Positions 53,226 through 64,000 of a stretch of 64,000 nt of DNA are shown piece after piece. The notes under the pieces were generated by a model. It saw nothing but the letters and a program-made list of their open reading frames with translations, made no database searches and had not been told where the DNA came from. A program made the translations under genes and the position numbers. This stretch comes from Trogon surrucura (taxonomy: Eukaryota > Chordata > Aves > Trogoniformes > Trogonidae). Every line of letters begins with the position of its first letter. The stretch's first letter is position 1. The DNA lies in assembly GCA_020746105.1 (NCBI GenBank), contig CM036619.1, positions 59,073,135-59,137,134 on the forward strand, read 5' to 3'.

Positions 53226-56139
53226 GGAACTGTCAGTATTAGTAATAACTGTAAGTATTTAGATCAAGAGCCTTGTTATATCACAGAACATACCTTTGAC
53301 CTTTGACCGGCACAGGTGTTTTATTCTCCTTTCTTTCACGTTCCTATTTGATTAATGATCAGTAAATGACATTTTTTTGTTTACCTAAAAGTTTTGAAAC
53401 ATATGAGCAGCACTCTAAGATCACAAGATTTTGCTTACTTCTCCACATAAGAGGAATACGTCCATTATTGCTAAGTTTTTTAACAGTTAAATACACAACT
53501 GATTAATAGAGAGCTAAACTCATGTGACACAGGGAGCTGTAAAATGAAAGTTCTATCTGCAAACCAATTCCTGGGTTGATTTGATTGCGTTGAAATCTGG
53601 AAAATCTGAACTGTGAGAGTGTTTACATGCTGGTCATTTTAGAAGTACACAACAGCCAGAATTCCTACTGAAATGAATGGGACATATTTGAAACATTCAG
53701 CGGTTTATAACACCCTAAAATAAGGTAAGATCATTTCAATCAGAAGTACATATCTCTGGAAATTTGCACTCAAGTTGTATAAAAGTATAATCTTTCACTT
53801 AGCTATTATTGAAATTATCAGACATTTACTATGCCATGAAAACTTTGTGGTCTGACACCACATTATTGTACTTTGTTCAGTAGATTTTAATTTTATTTTT
53901 TTCTGAACTTCAGGTATCAGTAAAGAGATAAGCACAAAAAATCTAATACAGTTTCATTCCTTTTACTTTTTTAATATATATTTTTTTTACTTTAACAGAT
54001 TTATTGGCGAAAAAATTGGTAATGGGATATCATTATCAACTGAAAAATGTTCATGAACACATAGCTAAACTTACTACAAGTCAGGAAACATTGTAACAAG
54101 ATTAATTTTGTTGCAGCTGTGCTTCCACAGCAAGGATCTACAGAGCAGAGCACTTCTGAGTCACTTCTGTGCTTTTTGCTGATATCCTGGAATTCAATCC
54201 ACTGCAGAACTTAAATAAACTTCATTTTTGACCCATCATGAAAAATGACCTCCCTCTACCCTCTTCATCCTTCTCAGTTACACTTTTCCTACATAATAAT
54301 TTCACATTTTTGAGTATCCACAGGAGATTTTCTCCATCTTCAGTAGTGAGCTAGGTTTTTAAAGGTCTCCATTTGCAATTAAATAAATTCTCCAAATAGC
54401 CAATTTAAATTCTTAACTTTGTCAATTTGATAAGTGGTTTCCACGGTGATGAACTCCTAGCATTCAGCTGATGGTTGAGGATGACAAGTAGATTTTGGAT
54501 CTATTGCAATGACCTTTGAGGAGGCCCTGCTTCTACACTGGCAGTGTTCAAATTCAGTTTTATAATTAAGACCAAATTCATGTCCGCTATAGCCTTCTTT
54601 GGTTTCTGCACTCCATTGTGGCTATAAAACAAAAGATAATATATTCTATCAACAGAATGAAATAATGCTGCTAGGTAACAGAGTTTGAAATGTTTACAAA
54701 CCTATAATTGAAAACTACTACGTTAATATAAATGGTTATAATCAAGTTCCTTCGTGGTGATTGCTACATATATAATATTGCACAACGGAGCTATTTTTGG
54801 CACATTAGTTACAGGTTTTATAGACTTGAAAGGCTGTTCCTAAGTATTATCTTCTGTTTTACAAAGACATGTTCTTTCACATCATTTCATTAAGTGTTAA
54901 AGGCCTCATTAGGTAGTGGGCCAAGTCTGATTTTTAAACATGGAAGATAACAGTGTAATTACATGTTCTAAATCATAAACGTGTTTGGACTTGTGATACA
55001 AAAAAGACTGTCATCTCCTTTATGCTGGCCAGTGATGTAAAGTGATGACAGATACCTTGCTGCCTTGAAGGAAAAGCTACCAGCTCCTTTTTTTTTGTGT
55101 TTTGTTTTTTTTTTGTTTTGTTTTTTTTGTTTGTTTTTTTTTTTTTTTGTCTCAGCACTGTAACTGTAAAGGACACTGTGTGTCCTTTCACAAAGTAAGG
55201 GTAGATAAATTCTAGTGAATTCTAGTGTATTCAGCTCTCAGGTGAGCACTGAATTGTGGAATGTGCACAACTGATGAGTCCTATTTGTTTTCACCTAGTA
55301 ATTACACACATGCTCTTGCACTCTGCACCTTTAGCTCATTACTCAGGAAGGACTTGGAGAACAATCTTGGATATTCAGATGGCAGGGAATGGATGGGAAG
55401 AATTCTGCCCTAATCTACTCACTAATGAGTGGGAAAAGAGAGAGGAACCAGAATAGTGAGAGAAAACAATCAAGGTTTTGCATGAAAGACTAGAGGAAAG
55501 TTGGCAATTTTACAGGTTGCAGGCTCTTTGGGAAGTCCTAAATGATGTGAATATCAACCATGCGACACCTGAGTTTGTGTGAGTGAAATAGCACAGACCT
55601 CATCGGGCATTGTTAGTGGAGGACAAACCTGGTGCCTCTGAGTTTAAATCCTTGTGTTCCTGCCATCAGGTTTTAAAACCTGATGTTCTAACTTAGTCTC
55701 CAGCACACCGAAGAGCCAGATGCTCTACACTGTGTTCATGAAGTATTATAGGCAGTTTAACATTGCAAAATGATCTAACAAGAAGAACATCTCTATATTT
55801 GCTGCTTATGTTGTCCACAGTTTCCAACTTTTGTTTACAGGTGCCAGCATAAGAGGTTAGAAAAATTCGACCATGGTGGTAGGTCACATAGACGAAGAAA
55901 TGATTGCAGTCTGTTTCATAAATAACCACAAAAGAATGAACATCACACTGTAAGTGTTCTACATCAATATCATCAGGAAAGATTTCTGTTTTTTTCTCTT
56001 AATTCACTTCAAAATTCCTTAGAATGCACAACTACCATAAACAAAATTTCCTTTTAGCACAAGCTGGCAAACTTAAAATTAATACAGGTAGTAGGAAATG
56101 CATCTGTTGATGCTACCTGAGATTTTTTTTTCTACAGCA
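53226..56139. other. AT-rich spacer with T/G simple repeat
   Basis: A (TTTTG)n/T-rich simple repeat lies at about 55089-55149. Otherwise there is no assignable feature. Confidence 0.45.
55089..55149. repeat. T-rich (TTTG)n simple repeat
   Basis: A 61-base tract of T runs broken by single G residues. Confidence 0.85.
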
Positions 56140-56780
56140 AAAACATGAATGAAACTGGCTGGATACCCGGTGCCCACCAAACTGCTTTATCACTCCTGTC
56201 CTCAGCAAGACAGTGTGGGGAGAAAATAAGAAGGATAAAAAACTTGTTGGTAAAGATTTAATAAATTTAATAAAGCAAAAGCAAAGGCTATGAGCAGAAG
56301 CAACCAATGATGTCCAACAACTTCCCTGGTAGCAGGGCTGCACTACACGTAGCAGTTTCTCCAGAAGTTGTAAATAATGAATGCTCTCCCCCTCACCCCC
56401 ACCCCAGCCACCTTAGCTTTTATTGTTAAGAAGATACCATGTGGTATGAAATATTCCTTTGGTCACGTTGGATCAGCTGTCCTGACTATGTCTCCTCCCA
56501 AGATCTTGCCCACCCCCAGCCCATTGTTGGGGAGAATATGGGAGAGACCGCCTTGATTGCTCTGGCAGGGGGGGTTGGACTAGATGATCTTTGAGGTCCC
56601 TTCCAACCTTTAACATTCTGTGATTCTGTGATTCTGTGATGCCTTGCAAGCATTGCTTGGCAGTAGCCAAAACACTGGTGTGTTACCAACACCCCTCTAG
56701 CTACCTATATAAAGCCCAGCATTGCGAGGGCTGCTAATGGGAGAATTAACTCCATCTCAGCTAAAACCAATACAGAAACC
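56140..56780 (-). mobile_element. Minus-strand ERV LTR with CR1 tail inserted
   Basis: Shared with 16805-17339 on the same strand are 'ctggatacccggtgcccaccaaa', 'agcagggct...acatgtagcag' in variant form, 'accatgtggtatgaaatattcctttggtca', 'tcctcccaagatcttgcccacccccagc' and 'ggcagtagccaaaacactgg'. The alignment is interrupted at 56563-56641 by a CR1 tail. The LTR is old enough to have accumulated indels. The ends are approximate. Confidence 0.7.
56563..56641 (+). mobile_element. CR1 LINE tail (79 bp) inside an LTR
   Basis: 'ctctggcagggggggttggac' to three 'attctgtg' repeats is a bare CR1 3' end. The host LTR continues on both sides ('gagaccgccttgattg' and 'ccttgcaagcattgcttggc'). Reverse transcription ended after fewer than 80 bases. 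Confidence 0.85.
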
Positions 56781-59700
56781 ATAACAACTGAATAAGTAAA
56801 AGGTGATATCATCAGACACTGAATACATTAACATTTATTTGTTTAAGTATATTAGAAATTAATCATTGGATGTGTAGAGGAGATGACATCTATGTATTTA
56901 TGCAAGGAAAAGCATTCATTTACTCCACCAACAAAATTCAAAAAAGGAGCATCTCTAGATTACCAGATGTCACTGAAGACTATGCAGCCTTTTGGGGGTT
57001 TGCTCATTGTTCCTAAAGAAACATGATAATTTGTTCTGGGAATCTGAAACCACCACATGGAGCTACATGGATATATTTAAAACAGTGTTGTAAAATTTTC
57101 ACTTTAACTTCCGTGCAGCAAATCTAAGAGAGAAACAGAGAAAGAGAGACTCACAAAGAGGGAATTAGTTTGCAATCTAATCAATCTCTGACAATTTTAG
57201 TAGCAGATGCAAAAAAATACATTGCTAGGGAAAAATGGCTGGCAATATAGTAAGTAAGCTGATGCCCTCTTTGTACATAAACATCATCCTCAAGAATCTA
57301 TGTGGAATATTACAGTTCCAAAAAGATTCATATTACAAATAGGACAAACCAGTGCCCAAATCAAATTTACATGGGTCACGAGTAGGATGCATGACAAAAA
57401 AAGGAAAATAGAGATATTAGAAAAATAATTATGATCTTCTTGGCAGGAATATAAACTGCAGCACATTTTTGGACCTTTACATATACACAGTTATAGAACT
57501 AAAACAAAAATATTAAACAACTTCTGGAGTATTTGTTTGTGATGTTTTCTAGCTGGTGATCACTTCTGAAGACCAATCCATTGTATGTTCAGAAAAGTTC
57601 ATTTCTAAAGGCTGAAGGATAATAGAAAGATATAATTGGCCAGAGAATTTTGTTCATATTATTAAAAGTATGTAGGCTATTTCAACCTGTAGTAATAGTT
57701 ATTCTAATGAAAATCTGGCACAAAAGGCTCCATTTAAACTAACTTGAAAATTCAACAGTTAGAGCTGAATTCACTATAGAGCATAATGGGCTGCAAAAGA
57801 TTCGTGATCAGAAATAGAACAATATAGCAGATGCAGGATACAACTTCCATAAGTGTAGAAGAACCGCAGTTAACTTTGAAACTCTAACAAATATTTCCTG
57901 TGATATTCCTTTCTAATCGTTTGAGTAGGTTTCTCTCCCAACACAGATGATGAGACATACTAGTTCTACCACTTTAATTTATGTGAAAAGATTACCTGTC
58001 CACTGGGACGTCTGGGAAGAAGCAGCTTGTTGCTGTTGAAAGAACACCTTAGACTACATCCCAGACACTCAAGTACATTCTTATAAATATTTAAAGATCA
58101 ACACAGTCCACTAACCTAACTTTCAGACTGGAGAACCAAAGCTCAAACTGTTCCAAACTTCTATGCTGTATGGTTACAACACAGATTTTACAACCACATC
58201 CAGCTGCCTTTGAAATTTGTGTCATCTGAAGACTTCCAATATATGTCCAGATATATTTTTCTAGCAATTAACTGTACTGATGTCTCAACATCTCAGTTTC
58301 AGACTTCAACTACAAGATAATATTTTTTCTTATACTGGTCATAATTCTAATTCACTTTCTCACATATCTTCCTGTAGACCAGGACTGAGTCACATTGATT
58401 GATTGTTTATACCAACTTTGAGGTTCACAGGAGTACTAAAATATAAGTTTGTGAGGTTTGTTTGTTTAATATTCTTTCATGGTTATCGTGTAAAACTCTT
58501 GCCAACTATCTGAGGTTTCCTTTAAAGAGGACGTTAACTACACACAAGTGCTTCACTTACAGTATATTTAAGTGAATACCACTAGTGAGGCAGTCTCCTT
58601 TCTCCTGTTTGATATTTTCTTGCTTCAGTATCCCAGATTATGCTCACCGCTTTAGTCACAGCATTTCATTCTTCATTTCATTATCTATTTTGACCCTTAA
58701 ATCCCTCTCAATGTCACTGCAATCCAGAATGCAGCTCTTCTCATAAGTATGACCTACATTCTTATTTCCTGGTGTCTGAACCTGTCTTTGGCTACATTAA
58801 AGCTGCAGATATTCAAAGGAATCCACATTCTAGACCAACAACTTGTCCCATCATTATTTAATATCATTGCAAATTTTCACCATCTTCCAGAAAACTTATT
58901 TTCTTTCTAAATACTGCTGAAGGTATTTACTTCACCCAGCCAAGAATAAATCTAAGACATCACTGGGGAAAAATCCTGTGTGGATGATTATTTCTCGTTT
59001 ACAATAATGTCTGTAATCTGCTAGTGAAGTAGTTCTTAATCCATTTAACTTGATTTTATATAAATTTCTCTTTATCTTGCTTGAAGAGATAATGAGGTTC
59101 AAATTTAGTTGTCTTTTTTTCAAAGTACTTGTAGTTTAGAGTATATTTACTTATTATATTTCTGTTAGATGAAAAATATTCACTTGTCATTTTGAACTAA
59201 GAAAATCACTATATTTTCCACCTGTTTAACTGTTTTCACATTCTTCTAGTGATATTCTCACACTCACTGACCGTTATTGACTAACTCAAAGACTTTCTTT
59301 CATTTTACCATATGGTTTTAACATTCTAAGTCTCCAAAATTTGCCAAATGAACTGATTTATTCAGAGAGAATCATCATTCCTGAAGTGTCCCATATTGGG
59401 GCAAAATGACAAAACAATGAACAAACTCCAGAGTTCCTTTAAACATGACCACCTTAAAAATGTAAAATGTTGATAGTTTCCAATGACTCAGTCTCTTGCA
59501 TGCAGGCAAATTTCAGTAGAATAGAGCAAGAGGAAATAAATGAATGACTTCTATTTTTATTTTTTTTTTTTGCAATGGGATATAGTTTAGTAATGTATCA
59601 AGCTTTTAAATATGACTTTTTCCATAGACCTTAACTAAAACAACCCATGCAGTTTGAAAGCAGTCCAAAATGTATGGCAATATTTCTGTATAAAAAGTGG

Positions 59701-62700
59701 GAAGATGAAATAAAAAAAAATTCCCAAGCCATTACTGTAAAGAGAAGATCTTCAGAAGCAGTCTTTATTCAGAGTAGGGGATGCAATAGATTTATCCTAG
59801 TCAATGTTTTCTCCACAAGATGATTTCAGACTGCCTCTATGGGACAAGAGTCCCATATATTCCTACTCTATTAATGAGTGTCTGAATGAAGCTGTACTTC
59901 AAAGTCAGGATGGAAACACAGAGATTAGCCATGTCTTTTACAATGGGATAAATGATTTTTCAGGGGAAAAAAGTGCCAGTGCTGAAGATAGAATTCTCGT
60001 GAAGAGAGTTATAATTGCAGGTTCTTAAGTGTGGTGATGAATGCTGTATGATGTACAAATTATGAGATAAAAAGATGTATCTACAGGAATTTTAGTTTTC
60101 ATAGAATCATTCTACATTTTTCCCCTCATTTACACTTTACTTAAAAACACTATGCCATATATTTACCACAGTGTTGAAAGGTCTGACAGAAAATATATAA
60201 AATAAATAAATAAAAAATAATCTGGGGAAACAGATACTGTGAATTACTTCTTTCTGCATGATCTAGCATATCACCTGACCATACAATGGCGAATTGACTG
60301 TGTATGTTAAAAAAGGAGATATACGTAAGTCAGAAATTTTTTTTTGTCACACTGTAAATGCATAACATGTTGTCTTCCCTTTCAAATGAGATGTGAAACT
60401 CTCTGCTGCTATTTCACATCAAATTTGGTGATACTGGGTTATTTAGCTTTTGAGATGTTTCATCAGCAAGAAAGGTTTCTTGAAACAGAGAGAAAGAATA
60501 ACCAACTGAATTCATTCACATTTACTGCTTGCTTTGTTGCACACATAAATCAGAGATTCAAAGGGAAAATGAAGTTCTGTCAGATTTTTCTCGCAGCTTT
60601 AAGCCCACAGTCCTTAGCCTAACACCTTTTGAAAGGTGATGAAAAAATACAGTTTAGACATAATTTTTTTGTGCTAATCTTATTTTTTTTTCTGGACACG
60701 TATATATCCTAGTGTTTGAAAACAAGAATATATGTTTGTTAAAGCATAGCTTTGTACTTAAGAAGAAGGAACAGTTTTCCTTTTTGTAAGTGTAACTTCA
60801 CTTTCTTTTAAAGTAGTGGTTTTATTAGGATGTGGTAGCAACAAAGAAGTAAATTGTAAACATTTATCATCTAAGCATTGCGTCTATTGATTTTCTCATA
60901 TAGAATACTTTGGGTACATGTTGATATATGTTAGTATCAATGAAAAACAAAAAGTTGTAACAGCTCACTGACCGGATCATCCCCCACGAGAGCAAGAAAA
61001 CTTGGTTATAAAGTGCCCAAATTGGGCATTATCCATTTATTGTGCTTTAGATGCACTCTCTGAACCTTAAATAATGCTGAGGGACAATTTTATCTCCTCA
61101 TGTAGTCCCACTGAAGTGAGTAGAATTGCACTAACAATTCAGTTTAACTTTTTTGTGGTTGTGCATTTCTTCCTATACTTACCATAATTTACTGTTAGAC
61201 TTTCTTCAGTAACTGTGAAGCATGTTGGAATCATAACCCAAATCATAAGAGTATGTCATCAAAAAAGATCTCCGGGGCCACGTAATTAAGAATTCCCTCT
61301 TCTTCTCTAGCCATAAAGGCTATTAGCTCTCTATTTAGCTTCTTAGGGATAAGTCTGGTATACTTTTTTTTTTTTTCCCCATAGCGATGGGAAGATGGAA
61401 ATTTCCCAGCCATTCTGTCTGGCTTTACTTGAGAGATTTACTTGAGAGATTTTTTGTAAACATCCGGCAAAATTCTGGCCAGGAGGTTTTCCCTGTGAGG
61501 GGAAGGGTGAGAAATGAGAACAGGGAAAAATAGACAGGACTATGATTTTGTGAGTAGAATTATATTATTTTAGCAGAATCAGTAGGGATTTTTTTTCAAC
61601 CCATTCTTCGTGAGTTTTAATGCTCCAAGAGGCATGTCACCACACTGGAAGAATACTCTGGTCCTCTTAGGAAGTCTTGCTTCACACTTTCTCTAGTATG
61701 TACAACAAACATAGTATTACCCTACAATATTTGCACATGGTGGGCAAGGAGAAACACTCTGTATGCTCCCAGAAAGCACTTGAGTGAAAGCTAGTGTCTC
61801 TGTTGCTCTTGGGTATATGTACATATGTACTAAATTATATATGTGTACAGAGACTCAGACATCACCATGGTGGGAGTGTTTAGAAGACAGACAAAAGAGG
61901 ACAGTTTAAAACTTTAAACTTATTAATTCATTCATTACTACCCCACTACTTGCAAATCGGTAATTCCATACACATTATTAATCTTTATCCGAATGCATAC
62001 AACACTGTTGATCTTAACACTTAGGCGCAAAATGATATACGAGTACAGACATCGTTTAGTTAGAACTAATGGCTGTGGTCCGTTGTGGTCCTTGTTCATT
62101 AACTTTTCTCACTTAGGCCTTATGTCTTTATGTAGCTAGCTATGGTTTTGATATTGTTTATCTCCTTTTCATTTGTCTTCCCAGTCATCCTTCTTGGGTA
62201 TCCAGCAGCATGCCTGCCTATTTGTACTGCTGTACTCTTGCTTTTTCCTTTGGCAACTTCTTGAATATTTTCTGCATTCAGCTATACTAATCTCCACTTT
62301 CCCCATTGATGTTCACATTGCTCACATATATGTATAAAATGACATTCACAGTGTTACAAAACACTTATATATATTTTTCGGTTACAAGATTTTAATCCAC
62401 TTATATTCATGTTTAAGTCAATTTAATATGAATTATATTCTAATTAGTGCACTTTCATAGGTATCACATGCTTTTATTTTGACTACATGTCAGTGAAAGT
62501 AAGTTACCTCATGTCTGCCACAGGATAAGCATATACATTTGGATAACTAATGTGATTCTAGCATACTTCTTCTCTATGCCTCAGCTTGTTTCATTTCCAA
62601 GCGAAGCTTGGAAAATTTCCAAGAATATTTCCAAGAATATTTCCAGTTGAAAGAAAGCATACTCTAACATCATATCTGTCTTTTGCCAGATTTGAAAGAG

Positions 62701-64000
62701 TATTTAATTACCTAGTCACATCTGATTTTTTCTTTAAAATGACATGTCCATCCCAGCCCTAACCTTCTACATGACATTAAAACCAAATCAGATCAAGACT
62801 TAACTTTTCTGGTGTGCAGACCAACAGTGTTGTTCCCAGTGAACTGTCCTCGGACAGCTCTAGTAAAAAATCCAAGAACTGGTGGAAAGATGGTAACAGG
62901 GAACAGAGTTAAAACTTTTGCATTTTCTGGCACTTTTTGGTATTCAAATGCTAGGAAAACAAAGATAGCAATAATGAACATAGATTAGAAAAGAACAAAC
63001 TATTTGTTGTTATTGAGGTGAGCTGATGTTTTTCAGTGGCTGTCATCCTGTCATCCACTTATATTTTCATTTTCTTTACCACCTTTGAAATGCCACAGGC
63101 AAGTTTATCATAAGACATGTTTACTTCCTATCTTCACATATTTTTCATCAGAAAGAATGAGCAAAAGCATTTGGACAAAATATCACTGCCCCTCCAGGTG
63201 ACACATAAGCACCCTAATTTACCAGTGTCCCTCCTATTCTATTTTCTTTTCTATAGTTCAATAATTAATCTCTGCTTTTGCTCTTTTTGCTTACATTCAG
63301 AACAGGGAAAAGACAGTTAGTTTCTTACCCCAAAGAAGCTATCATCAAATTTTATAAGAGATGAATGACATAAGTCACAGGCCTGTCCCTAAAACATCGT
63401 TACGAACTGTTAATGACAATGACAAACTTAACTTGAACAATGTTGAAAATGAGGAGTAATGGGTACAAGTTACTCTTGGGGATATTCTGAATAGACACAA
63501 TGAACAAGGATTGCACTACTCCCCTCTCCTATTTAAACTGATGTTATATTTGTCCCAGTCACACATATTAGCATGTATACACACAAACAAAATTCTAAAA
63601 AATATATTTCAGACTCAGTAGCATAGCTTCCTGTTACTGAGAGACTCACCATTCAGACTCTGCAGGAGCACATCAACTTAGACTGAAGATAGAAGGTTGA
63701 ATAATATCTTGACCTAAAGCAGCATTTGCAGCTATGCAGACGTACTATTTGCACCAGATTTTCTACCATTCCCTCAGAATAGAGAAGAAGGGAAAACAGA
63801 AGAATTCTCTTTGGAATTCACATGCTTTTGTGTGGGTTTGTTTGACTAGCACCTGTTTGCTAATGCTGATTCTCTATAGATTTGTCTCCAGTGGAAGGGT
63901 AAATGCTCTTGTAAGTGTGTATGGGTATTATTTACATTGCCTCTAATTTACAGTTTATTTTGCAGCCCCTAGGGAAAATTTTTAACAAAATTTTAAAAAT
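56781..64000. other. AT-rich spacer, nothing assignable
   Basis: About 7.2 kb without CR1 tails, LTR ends, RNA genes or recognisable exons. One 74-codon plus-strand frame (59804-60028) has a balanced composition but no known motif. Minor patches are an (AAAT)n run near 60196, a T-run at 61364-61378 and a perfect 9-bp hairpin at 62594-62614. Confidence 0.5.

Noticed and set aside
1-64000. CRISPR arrays, operons or bacterial-type regulatory sites
   Set aside because: Nothing with regular spacer-repeat structure was seen, and the repeat content is clearly avian nuclear DNA.

Overview
This window looks like repeat-rich, gene-poor nuclear DNA from a bird, most likely a passerine. The main evidence is the many CR1 LINE 3' ends, recognisable from their repeated (ATTCTRTGATTCTRTGAT) tails. 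Further evidence is a tRNA-headed SINE fused to a CR1 tail, which is the architecture known from passerine genomes, and a dense set of avian-type retroviral LTRs. I found no intact cellular protein-coding gene, rRNA, functional tRNA or CRISPR array. Nearly all short open frames are chance frames or lie across repeats. Between repeats the DNA is AT-rich and appears unique.

Layout. 1-10 kb: an ERV LTR (340-905), a CR1 (3458-3902), the tRNA/CR1 SINE (4629-4812), a CR1 fragment beside a minus-strand LTR-like block (5363-6260) and another CR1 (7078-7647). 10-20 kb: a plus-strand CR1 (12137-12679), a solo-type LTR (15179-15752), a three-layer nest of CR1, LTR and LTR (16563-17798), and a rearranged LTR with a 150-bp duplicated flank (18709-19976). 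20-26 kb: a CR1 carrying a second CR1 tail inside it (21390-22262). 26-31.6 kb: a decayed gammaretrovirus-like provirus with 5' LTR, primer site, gag, protease, connection/RNase H and integrase pieces. Its integrase is split by a 1.17-kb solo LTR flanked by a 5-bp target duplication. A GC-rich block follows (31640-32060).

32-46 kb is mostly unique AT-rich sequence with CR1 copies, including a CR1-in-CR1 nest (40939-41576) and a long CR1 fragment that keeps reverse-transcriptase motifs (43003-44480). 46.8-49.3 kb holds the youngest and best-defined element, a complete but internally deleted class II provirus. It has two 401-bp LTRs differing at 6 positions, a Lys-type primer site, a splice donor, gag and env remnants, a polypurine tract and a perfect 6-bp target duplication. 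50-57 kb has three more LTR copies (50669-51240, 52613-53225, 56140-56780), the last with a CR1 tail inserted in it. 57-64 kb shows nothing I can assign.

The elements do not form a pathway. They record successive insertions, and several can be ordered in time by nesting. Two or three non-repeat segments (39370-39560, 3070-3300, and a minus-strand frame at 14815-15034) are the best candidates for non-transposon function, but the support is weak and compositional.
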